Source: an uncultured Corynebacterium sp. (GTDB taxonomy: Bacteria; Actinomycetota; Actinomycetes; Mycobacteriales; Mycobacteriaceae). From it: DNA of 5,043 nucleotides. Location of the stretch: NCBI RefSeq assembly GCF_943914015.1, contig NZ_CALUAK010000139.1, forward strand, positions 1 to 5,043, in the 5' to 3' direction. Positions 1 through 4,667 of the stretch are shown piece by piece. The translations under genes and the position numbers were made by a program. Below the pieces are notes generated by a model, which had not been told where the DNA came from, made no database searches, and saw nothing but the letters and a program-made list of their open reading frames with translations. Every line of letters starts with the position of its first letter. The stretch's first letter is position 1.

Positions 1-181
1 GTTCCTGTTTGCGTGGTGCGCCACAGCGCCCAAAGTAGATGCCCGCAAGTTTGTGGATAGTGTGGGCGGTTGTCTTATCGTAGCCTGTCCGGACGAGTGC
101 TTTTTTGGACATGCCAAACGCCTCCCCGACGATCACCATCGCCTGCGAGAGAAGCACAGCACAATCCGTTAAAGCGGTCAT
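1..181 (-). CDS. N-terminal part of a probable HNH-endonuclease-like protein (runs off left edge)
   Basis: An ATG at 181-179 opens a frame with no stop to the window edge, giving 60 residues that begin MTALTDCAVLLSQAMVIVGE. The visible part is helical in character, followed by a segment with LAGIYFGRCGAPRKQE near residues 45-60. The spacing of a YFG motif followed by a basic RKQ stretch, after a short helical start, resembles the N-terminus of the HNH-signature proteins that are frequent in Corynebacterium genomes. That match is from memory; the HNH catalytic part would lie outside the window, so the function is an inference. No Shine-Dalgarno sequence precedes the ATG, but a promoter-like pair ends 7 nt upstream, which suggests a leaderless mRNA and supports this start. 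It is separated from the upstream norB-like gene by a terminator. It could instead be an unrelated hypothetical protein. Confidence 0.5.
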   Translation of the reverse strand, partial: MTALTDCAVLLSQAMVIVGEAFGMSKKALVRTGYDKTTAHTIHKLAGIYFGRCGAPRKQE

Positions 182-188
182 GGCTTTT

Positions 189-216
189 AGGATAAACAGC
201 GCTGGGGAGGCCGCAA
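189..216 (-). promoter_or_regulatory. Candidate leaderless promoter of the left-edge gene
   Basis: On the minus strand TTGCGG (216-211) and TATCCT (194-189) are 16 bp apart, resembling -35 and -10 hexamers. The -10 ends 7 nt before the A of the ATG at 181, so transcription would start at or next to the start codon. No ribosome-binding site is present, which agrees with a leaderless message. The match was made by eye. Confidence 0.4.
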
Positions 217-232
217 ACGCAGTGCCGTAAAA

Positions 233-272
233 CTGTGGATAACTCAGCCGAAGCCAGAAAAGTTATCCACAG
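233..272. repeat. Perfect 12-bp inverted repeat containing two DnaA-box sequences
   Basis: CTGTGGATAACT (233-244) and AGTTATCCACAG (261-272) are perfect inverted copies separated by 16 bp. Each arm contains TTATCCACA or its complement (234-242 and 263-271), an exact match to the classical DnaA-box consensus TTATNCACA. Read on the minus strand, the spacer can extend the stem: TGGC-TTCG-GCTG makes a short stem capped by a stable UUCG tetraloop, and TTTT follows the second arm. The element could therefore be a DnaA-binding site, an RNA hairpin acting as a second terminator behind the norB-like gene, or both. It lies just upstream of the promoter of the left-edge gene. The repeat is certain; its role is not. 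Confidence 0.9.
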
Positions 273-292
273 GGCAAGGGTAAAAGCGCAGG

Positions 293-325
293 AAAAAGGC
301 CCCGCACCGTGTGGTGCGAGGCCTT
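293..325 (-). terminator. Intrinsic terminator of the norB-like gene
   Basis: On the minus strand a stem of AAGGCC and CGCACC (one A/C mismatch between the two blocks) pairs across a 4-nt loop at 309-312 with GGTGCG and GGCCTT, and the T-run at 297-293 follows directly. It begins about 40 nt after the transporter stop codon. A GC-rich stem followed by T-rich sequence is the standard form of a Rho-independent terminator. Confidence 0.8.
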
Positions 326-365
326 CCGCGTAGGTTTTCCTATTTGCGGGCTTGCGAGGAACGAG

Positions 366-1919
366 CTAAGCCGCGAGCTCGTCATCCGTAAAAACCGCCA
401 CTCCGTCGGGGCACTCCTCGCAGGCCTTGGCGGAGTCGGCATTGGCCTCTCCGTCGAGGGACTCGGAGGTCTGGGTGACCTTCGGGATGAAGACGAGGAT
501 GAGGGTGATGGCGATGGCGCACATGACGGCGTTGGTGCCGAGTGCCATGAAGCCTGCCTCACGGATGGAGAGGTTGTCCTGGCGACCAACGAAGTCGAGG
601 ATCATGCTGGGCAGACCCGAGCCGGTCTCCTTGAGGGCGGTGTAGGTGGCGGCGGCGATAGCAGCGCCGAGGCCTGCACCGAGGGAGGAGGCCATCTTGA
701 AGATGCCGGCGCCGGAACCGTACTGGTCCTCGGGGAGGCCGCAGAGGGCGGCGTCGGTAACCGGGGTGGCGAACAGGCCGAGGCCGAGGCCGTAGAGGCT
801 GAACGCGACGGCGGCGATGATGACGTAGGTGCCGGTCATGACGTTGGTGAACATCAGCATGATGATGGAGACGAACACGATGGAGCAGCCGAGCAGCATT
901 GGGGTGCGGACGTTGTAGCGTTGCATCATCTTCTCGCCGACGCGGATGAACAAGACGACGAAGATGGCGTAGCCGAGTGTGATCAGTCCGGCCTGGCCAG
1001 CGGAGTAGCTGGCACCGTCCTGCATCACCCAGAGGAAGGCTGCGAGGATACCGCTGGTGGCGTTCATGATGGCGTTGACCACACAAGTAGCGGAGAACGT
1101 CTTGTTGCGGAACAAACGGAAGTCCACGAACGCGCTGTCGTTGTCGGTCTCCATGCGGACGAAGAACCAGAAGGCAACGATGAAGGTGACGAGCAGTCCG
1201 ATGACGGTCGGGGACAGCCAGCCGAAGGATGCGCCCTGCGTGATGATGAGCTGCAGAGCGACGATCGTGATCATGAGGCTGATGATGCCCTTGACATCGA
1301 AGCCGGTGGTCTTCACGTTGGCCTTTGCCTCAGGCATTTCGTGCATGAGGAGGATGGAGGCCACGGATACGGCGGCGCAGAGGAAGAAGATGGAGCGCCA
1401 GCCTAGTGCGGAGGAGGCAAGTGCACCGCCGAACACGGCGCAGATGCCGCCACCGCCCCAGGAGCCGATGGACCACATGGACAGGGCTCGCTGCCTGTCG
1501 CGGCCCTTCCAGTACGTCTGGACGAGGGCCATCGTGGACGGCATGATGGAGGCCGCTGCGATGCCCTGGAAGATACGGCCACTGATCATCATGGTTGTGC
1601 CAAACGGGCCGAAGGCCGTCGCCACGAGGAGGGAACCGACGATGTTGATGAGGTTGCCGATCATGGCAACGCGCTTACGTCCCCAGCGGTCGGCGAAGCC
1701 ACCGGCCACGACGATGCACATGCCGGAGAACAGGCCGGATGCGGAGATCGCGACGTTCATGATGTGCATGGGGATGCCCACGTCTTTGGCCATTAGTGGG
1801 CCGACGTTGAGGGTGGACTGGGCGAACAGCCAGAAGGTCATTACGCCCAGGACGATGCCGACGAGAGCCTTGTCGGTACCTTGGTACGTCTCCCGTGTGG
1901 CAGCTTGTTTTGTAGTCAT
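366..1919 (-). CDS. NorB-like MFS drug efflux transporter (DHA2 type, 14 TM segments)
   Basis: A complete 517-residue integral membrane protein of the major facilitator superfamily, expected in the cytoplasmic membrane as a proton-coupled exporter of drugs or other amphipathic compounds. I count 14 hydrophobic segments. Motif A is clear at residues 73-83 (GGFADRWGRKR), and the TM4 segment GRIFQGIAAASIMPS is typical. The N-terminal TFWLFAQS, the GRDRQRALSMWSIGSWGG stretch (139-156) and the RVGEKMMQ segment closely resemble Staphylococcus aureus NorB as I remember it, so the family call is firm, but quinolone export is not shown. At the motif C position the usual Gly-Pro is Cys-Ala (160-161), which seems shared with NorB. 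Residues 481-517 form an acidic tail with a CEEC pair that staphylococcal NorB lacks. The ATG start has an AGGCGG site 8 nt upstream. No regulator gene is adjacent in the window. Confidence 0.93.
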   Translation of the reverse strand: MTTKQAATRETYQGTDKALVGIVLGVMTFWLFAQSTLNVGPLMAKDVGIPMHIMNVAISASGLFSGMCIVVAGGFADRWGRKRVAMIGNLINIVGSLLVATAFGPFGTTMMISGRIFQGIAAASIMPSTMALVQTYWKGRDRQRALSMWSIGSWGGGGICAVFGGALASSALGWRSIFFLCAAVSVASILLMHEMPEAKANVKTTGFDVKGIISLMITIVALQLIITQGASFGWLSPTVIGLLVTFIVAFWFFVRMETDNDSAFVDFRLFRNKTFSATCVVNAIMNATSGILAAFLWVMQDGASYSAGQAGLITLGYAIFVVLFIRVGEKMMQRYNVRTPMLLGCSIVFVSIIMLMFTNVMTGTYVIIAAVAFSLYGLGLGLFATPVTDAALCGLPEDQYGSGAGIFKMASSLGAGLGAAIAAATYTALKETGSGLPSMILDFVGRQDNLSIREAGFMALGTNAVMCAIAITLILVFIPKVTQTSESLDGEANADSAKACEECPDGVAVFTDDELAA

Positions 1920-1927
1920 GGTTTTAA

Positions 1928-1933
1928 CCGCCT
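1928..1933 (-). promoter_or_regulatory. Shine-Dalgarno site of the norB-like gene
   Basis: AGGCGG lies 8 nt upstream of the ATG at 1919 and matches AGGAGG at five of six positions. It supports the annotated start and shows that this mRNA has a leader, unlike the other genes here that appear leaderless. Confidence 0.6.
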
Positions 1934-2096
1934 CAAGTGTTGTCGTGTCGTGGTTTTTAAAATCAGAAAAATCTTTTTTTAGGAATACCTTTACACTAGC
2001 GGGTGTGACGCGCAGAATAAGTGAATTGCCAAAAGTTTTAAGTCACACTTTTGCGGCGTTACCCCCGAAAGTAATAAGACCTTTTGCCGTTGAACC

Positions 2097-2129
2097 GGTG
2101 GTATTTCATCGCATGAAATACTTACCACC
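2097..2129. promoter_or_regulatory. Operator-like palindrome, site 1
   Basis: GTATTTCAT (2101-2109) and ATGAAATAC (2113-2121) are perfect 9-bp inverted arms around CGC, flanked by an outer GGTGG (2097-2101) and CCACC (2125-2129). The length and symmetry suit a dimeric repressor, and the site lies about 180-210 bp upstream of the norB-like start. It shares the core TTTCATCGC with site 2. The binding protein is unknown. Confidence 0.5.
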
Positions 2130-2149
2130 TGGGAAAAGTGGATATTTTT

Positions 2150-2166
2150 AGTTTCGCGATGAAACT
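2150..2166. promoter_or_regulatory. Operator-like palindrome, site 2
   Basis: AGTTTC (2150-2155) and GAAACT (2161-2166) flank GCGAT. On the minus strand it contains TTTCATCGC (2164-2156), the same 9-mer found on the plus strand in site 1 at 2104-2112. The two centres are about 47 bp apart, and the shared core is in opposite orientation, which suggests two copies of one binding site. Confidence 0.45.
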
Positions 2167-2180
2167 TGACCGGGATCACA
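2165..2180. promoter_or_regulatory. Possible CRP/GlxR-type site
   Basis: CTTGACCGGGATCACA resembles the TGTGA-N6-TCACA pattern bound by the corynebacterial cAMP-responsive regulator GlxR. The right half-site TCACA is perfect and the left half TTGA is partial. It overlaps the candidate -35 element TTGACC and the edge of palindrome site 2. One good half-site is weak evidence. Confidence 0.3.
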
Positions 2181-2194
2181 GTTGGGGGTACGTT
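2166..2194 (+). promoter_or_regulatory. Candidate plus-strand promoter in the intergenic region
   Basis: TTGACC (2166-2171) and TACGTT (2189-2194) are 17 bp apart. The -35 is close to TTGACA, while the -10 is only moderate. Transcription would start near 2201, about 320 nt before the purT-like gene, which has its own closer promoter candidate, so this could drive a short separate RNA or be a chance match. Confidence 0.25.
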
Positions 2195-2339
2195 CACATT
2201 TCGAACCAATGGGGGTAGCTGCGGGGCTATCGGGCGGTTGCATGGAGTTTTTTCTCATTGTGGGTGGGTGAGGGTTTTTCATGCGGGTAAAACACGTGGT
2301 GGGTGCCGTTAATTCGCGTTTTTTCGATTGTGCGTGCAT

Positions 2340-2369
2340 AATATACGCGGTTGCCAAGGGTTGCCACAA
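2340..2369 (-). promoter_or_regulatory. Candidate minus-strand promoter pointing at the norB-like gene
   Basis: TTGTGG (2369-2364) and TATATT (2345-2340) are 18 bp apart on the minus strand. TATATT fits the corynebacterial -10 pattern TANANT, and I found no better pair nearer to norB. If used for norB it would give a leader of roughly 415 nt running across both palindromes and the CRP-like site. It could also start a separate RNA. Confidence 0.35.
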
Positions 2370-2430
2370 GGCTTCGCGCGCGACCGTGACCGCTTGCCCA
2401 CACCGATGTGGCTCTGTGGTGCGCTTTTGT

Positions 2431-2455
2431 ACGGATGCTGCGCATCCCCCGTTTT
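2431..2455 (+). terminator. Weak hairpin with T-run, possible terminator
   Basis: GGATGC (2433-2438) and GCATCC (2442-2447) form a perfect stem around TGC, ACGG and CCGT can extend it with a bulge, and TTTT follows at 2452-2455. It precedes the purT-like promoter and could end plus-strand transcripts entering from the intergenic region. The stem is short, so the call is tentative. Confidence 0.3.
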
Positions 2456-2484
2456 AGTCACGCTCCTGCATAGTGAGCATCCCT

Positions 2485-2513
2485 TTGGCCTCTGTTGCCT
2501 GCCGTGGGATACT
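2485..2513 (+). promoter_or_regulatory. Candidate leaderless promoter of the purT-like gene
   Basis: TTGGCC (2485-2490) and GATACT (2508-2513) are separated by exactly 17 bp, and the -10 ends 6 nt before the A of the ATG at 2520. That is the normal distance from a -10 element to the transcription start, so the mRNA would begin at the start codon. No ribosome-binding site lies upstream, which agrees. Confidence 0.55.
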
Positions 2514-2519
2514 GGTGTC

Positions 2520-3512
2520 ATGAATGAGACTTCGCCAGACCATGCCGCCGAGTACGGCCGTGGGCGCTTCCTTGCCGAGGGTCAGCCGGATCCCGTCGTG
2601 GAGCAGGATCGGCCGGTGGGCTCTTCGGAGGCAGTCACGGCCATGCACGACCACGAGGCGCAGGAGGCACTGTCCCACTTGGGGGAGGTGGCAGCCGAGC
2701 TGTGGCCGGAGGATCTGCGCCCGCTGTCGTTTAACCGTGCGGATAGCCGCTGGCTCGCGGGCGAGTCGTTGGGCAGCCCGGTGGTGAAGACGCGGACGGC
2801 GTCGTCGCTGGAGGATATGGAGAAGGCAGTGGAGTCCGTGGGGCTTCCTGCGCGCCTCGTGCCGGCGGTCGGCCCGTATTCGTATAAAGAGGTGCAGTCG
2901 GTCGCCGAGGCGCAGAGTAATTGGAATGGGCAGGACACGCTCGTCGAGCAGGTTATCGAGGGCGCCGAGCTCGTCACCATCCAGGTCATCCGCAGCGTCG
3001 ACCCGACGACGGGGGAGGAAGCCTCCTGGTTTTCCGAGCCGATCGGCCACGACGTCTCCCAGTCCGTGCAGCCGATGCCGATCTCGGAGACGGCTCGCGA
3101 TGCCGCGCATTCCATCGCCGTGCGCATCGTGCAGTCGATGAACGAGGGGCGCAGCACGTCTGGCCGCGGACTGTATTCTGTGACGCTGTGGGTGGCGGGC
3201 GACCGCTGCTATTTTGAAGACGTTGTGTACGGCCCGCGCCGTATCGGCCTTATCACGCTGTACACGCAGCGCTACTCGCAGTACGAGCTGCACGCGCGCG
3301 CGAAGCTCGGCCTCCCCGTGGACGTGACGCTGACGTCTCCGGGTGCGGCGATGATTACGGATCGGCCCGTGGATGTGAAAAAGGCCCTCGCCCTCGATGA
3401 GGTGGACGTGCGGGCCTGTGAGATCGGAAACATTATTGTGGCAACGGCCCCCTCGGTGGAGGAGGCCGCTGGCAGGATCGCCGAGGTGGAGAACCTGGCG
3501 ATGGGGGATTAA
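2520..3512 (+). CDS. PurT-like ATP-grasp protein, N-terminally truncated and probably catalytically inactive
   Basis: This 330-residue protein aligns by eye with formate-dependent phosphoribosylglycinamide formyltransferase 2 (PurT, about 390 residues in E. coli) from roughly residue 70 to the C-terminus. Matches include LSFNRADSRWLAGESLG (69-85), SEPIGHD (172-178) and the C-terminal LHARAKLGLPV (257-267). The first PurT domain, with its glycine-rich nucleotide-fold loop and substrate contacts, is replaced by about 60 unrelated, mostly polar residues. The ATP lysine (E. coli K155) is a valine at 114, the SSGKGQ loop is unrecognisable (118-126), the Mg2+ glutamates correspond to T222 and D234, and the SPRPHDTG loop is VYGPRRIG (236-243). 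R92 at the R114 position remains. It is therefore unlikely to formylate GAR. An upstream extension to 2328 is open but resembles no PurT sequence; the 2520 start fits a leaderless promoter. Its role is unknown. Confidence 0.85.
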   Translation: MNETSPDHAAEYGRGRFLAEGQPDPVVEQDRPVGSSEAVTAMHDHEAQEALSHLGEVAAELWPEDLRPLSFNRADSRWLAGESLGSPVVKTRTASSLEDMEKAVESVGLPARLVPAVGPYSYKEVQSVAEAQSNWNGQDTLVEQVIEGAELVTIQVIRSVDPTTGEEASWFSEPIGHDVSQSVQPMPISETARDAAHSIAVRIVQSMNEGRSTSGRGLYSVTLWVAGDRCYFEDVVYGPRRIGLITLYTQRYSQYELHARAKLGLPVDVTLTSPGAAMITDRPVDVKKALALDEVDVRACEIGNIIVATAPSVEEAAGRIAEVENLAMGD

Positions 3513-3955
3513 GGGGTAAGCGTCATGGGGACGTGCGTGACGCCGTCCCAGTCGTATTCCTCGCCGCAGACGGTGAAGCCGAGCTTCTCGTAGAAGCCCT
3601 GGGAGACGACCTGCGCGTCGAGGCGCACGGGCAGTCCGGGGAACTGCCCCTCGATCATGGCGAGGGCTTCGCGGACGATCTGCGCGCCAAGCCCGGTGCT
3701 GCGGTGGTCGGCTCTGACGGCGATGCGTCCGAGGTGGACGGAGTCGCCGTCGCGGTAGACGCGGGCGCAGCCGATGAGCTTCTGGCTTTCCAGGGCGCGG
3801 ATGTGAAGCGTCGCCGGGTCGGCGTCGCGGTCTTCAAGTTCCTCGTAGGGGCACTGCTGCTCGACAACGAAGATGTCAGTGCGCAGCTTGTACAGGTCGT
3901 GGACCTCCCGTGCGCTCAGGTGCCCGAGGTGGGAAACAGCAAAGTAGGTTGTCAT
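3509..3955 (-). CDS. ElaA-like GNAT family N-acetyltransferase (first of two)
   Basis: A complete 148-residue cytoplasmic protein of the GNAT fold, which transfers acetyl groups from acetyl-CoA to an amine acceptor. The N-terminal region LYKLRTDIFVVEQQCPYEE (21-39) and the C-terminal YDWDGVTHVPM (134-144) are typical of the ElaA subgroup, whose acceptor is not established. The acetyl-CoA pyrophosphate loop is RSTGLG (85-90), after strand LGRIAV, and FYEKLGF (121-127) is the usual late GNAT motif. Length is normal for the family. The start ATG lies 8 nt after a good -10 element with no ribosome-binding site, so it is probably leaderless. Its TAA overlaps the TAA of the convergent purT-like gene inside one TTAA. 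A paralogue, with clear similarity over the first 50 residues, follows at 4168-4659. Confidence 0.92.
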   Translation of the reverse strand: MTTYFAVSHLGHLSAREVHDLYKLRTDIFVVEQQCPYEELEDRDADPATLHIRALESQKLIGCARVYRDGDSVHLGRIAVRADHRSTGLGAQIVREALAMIEGQFPGLPVRLDAQVVSQGFYEKLGFTVCGEEYDWDGVTHVPMTLTP

Positions 3956-3963
3956 GAGCGGGG

Positions 3964-3993
3964 AGAATAACCCCCCTTTGTCTCCGTGTCCAA
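3964..3993 (-). promoter_or_regulatory. Candidate leaderless promoter of the first GNAT gene
   Basis: On the minus strand TTGGAC (3993-3988) and TATTCT (3969-3964) are 18 bp apart, and the -10 ends 8 nt before the ATG at 3955. There is no Shine-Dalgarno sequence in those 8 nt (CCCCGCTC), so the message should start at or within a few bases of the start codon. Confidence 0.5.
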
Positions 3994-4066
3994 ATCGGTG
4001 CCGCCGCGCATACAGGTCGCCCCTCCGCGCAACCGGGCAGCGAAACCGCTTACGGTGTCTGGTGGA

Positions 4067-4092
4067 GGGGAGGGGAATGGGAAAAGTAGGGG
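4067..4092 (+). other. G-quadruplex motif between the GNAT genes
   Basis: Four G-runs of 4, 4, 3 and 4 at 4067-4070, 4072-4075, 4079-4081 and 4089-4092 are joined by loops of 1, 3 and 7 nt. This satisfies the standard G3+N1-7 rule. The G-rich strand is the plus strand, which is the template for transcription of both neighbouring GNAT genes. It lies 75-100 nt past the stop of the second GNAT gene and upstream of the promoter of the first. Folding is inferred. Confidence 0.55.
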
Positions 4093-4107
4093 TGAATTCC
4101 CCGTTTT
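4082..4107. terminator. Weak hairpin downstream of the second GNAT gene
   Basis: GGGG (4089-4092) and CCCC (4099-4102) can pair across TGAATT. On the plus strand GTTTT follows; on the minus strand TACTTTT follows, 65-90 nt after the stop codon of the second GNAT gene. The stem is only 4 bp, so termination here is a guess, possibly helped by the adjacent G-runs. Confidence 0.25.
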
Positions 4108-4167
4108 ATGTGTTCGCAACGTCGGCGCGCGCTGTGATGGAGGTTACGCGCCCGCGTCGCTGTGATT

Positions 4168-4659
4168 CTAGGTGAGGTCGTTGGTGGGGCAGACCATCTT
4201 GATGTGGTCGATGCCGCCGAGCTCGAATTCCTCGCCGACGGTGTGGAACCCGTGCTTTTTGTAAAAGTCGATGGCGTGGGTCTGCGCCTCGAGCGCCACG
4301 TCGATGTCGTGGAACTCCTTCTTGCACACTTCGAGCGAGTACTCAATAATCTTGCGCCCGAGGCCCTCCCCGCGATTTTGCTTGTCGACGGCCACCCGGC
4401 CGATGCGAACCTCAAGCTCGCCTTTGGTCGTGTCGTCGATGCTCGGGGTGAGGAAGAGACGAGTGTAGGCCTTCAGGTGGCCGGTCTCCTCGTCATACGC
4501 GCGGACATGCAGGGTGGATTCGCGGGAGTCGATCTCGTCGGCCTCCGCCCAGCTCGCGCCCTGTTCAGCTGTAAAAACCTCGGTGCGAAGTTTGTACAGC
4601 TCATGCACTTCGTGCGGACTCAAATCCTTGAGGTGTGCACATTTATACAGTGTCGTCAT
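4168..4659 (-). CDS. GNAT family N-acetyltransferase, ElaA-like paralogue (second of two)
   Basis: A 163-residue GNAT protein. MTTLYKCAHLKDL and EVHELYKLRTEVF align with the start of the downstream paralogue, and LGRK-type acetyl-CoA binding is seen in RGEGLG (96-101, numbered from the ATG at 4659) after IGRVAVD. FYKKHGF and GGIDHIKM near the end match the late GNAT motifs. It differs from its paralogue in the VEQQCPYEE region, which here is AEQGASWAEA, and by an insertion around residues 70-80 (TPSIDDTTKG), so the acceptor probably differs. A GTG two codons upstream (4665-4663) is in frame; I prefer the ATG because MTT matches the paralogue and because it sits 8 nt after the -10 element. The gene has its own promoter and is separated from fprA by a terminator, so it is not in an operon with fprA. 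The natural substrate is unknown. Confidence 0.9.
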   Translation of the reverse strand: MTTLYKCAHLKDLSPHEVHELYKLRTEVFTAEQGASWAEADEIDSRESTLHVRAYDEETGHLKAYTRLFLTPSIDDTTKGELEVRIGRVAVDKQNRGEGLGRKIIEYSLEVCKKEFHDIDVALEAQTHAIDFYKKHGFHTVGEEFELGGIDHIKMVCPTNDLT

Positions 4660-4667
4660 GTCCACAA

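Larger units (their letters stand above)
1920..2519. other. 600-bp divergent intergenic region without a convincing gene
   Basis: This region separates the norB-like gene from the purT-like gene. The part next to norB is AT-rich, with T- and A-runs around 1952-1980. It contains two related palindromes, a CRP-like site, candidate promoters on both strands, a GTGTGAC/GTCACAC inverted pair (2003-2009 and 2042-2048), and a GGGGGTA direct repeat (2184-2190 and 2211-2217). The open frames here have unusual codons or no family resemblance, so I annotate no protein. A small RNA or a long regulated norB leader would fit the space but is not shown. Confidence 0.6.

Noticed and set aside
309..1406. 365-codon plus-strand open frame rich in Asp, Glu and Gly
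   Set aside because: It lies opposite the norB-like gene and its composition is that expected from an antisense frame of a high-GC membrane protein; the minus-strand protein has clear family motifs.
1976..1995. Possible DtxR iron-regulator site at TTAGGAATACCTTTA
   Set aside because: The symmetry is only AGG-N4-CCT and the central and flanking bases do not match the 19-bp DtxR consensus.
1057..2151. 364-codon plus-strand open frame starting inside norB and running into the intergenic region
   Set aside because: Met/Arg/Pro-rich antisense reading of transmembrane codons with no family resemblance and no start signals.
1991..2209. 72-codon minus-strand frame in the intergenic region
   Set aside because: No ribosome-binding site or recognisable sequence, and it runs across the two operator-like palindromes.
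2281..2457. 58-codon plus-strand frame with a GAGG sequence 8 nt upstream of its ATG
   Set aside because: It uses rare codons such as consecutive ATA and Cys-rich sequence, overlaps the purT-like frame's upstream DNA and a hairpin, and resembles no family I know.
2328..2519. 64-codon N-terminal extension of the purT-like frame
   Set aside because: The extension does not resemble PurT, is Cys-rich, and would cross the promoter that places the transcript start at the ATG at 2520.
2454..3293. 279-codon minus-strand frame opposite the purT-like gene
   Set aside because: Arg/His/Leu-rich antisense frame, typical of a high-GC shadow; the plus-strand protein aligns with a known family.
4124..4152. 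GGCGCG/CGCGCC inverted repeat after the second GNAT gene
   Set aside because: The arms are 6 bp of simple GC sequence with a 17-nt gap and no T-run on either side, so it is not a convincing terminator or operator.
4050..4415. Minus-strand frame overlapping the second GNAT gene in another frame
   Set aside because: Ser/Arg/Thr-rich shadow of the GNAT coding sequence that continues into non-coding DNA; no family match.
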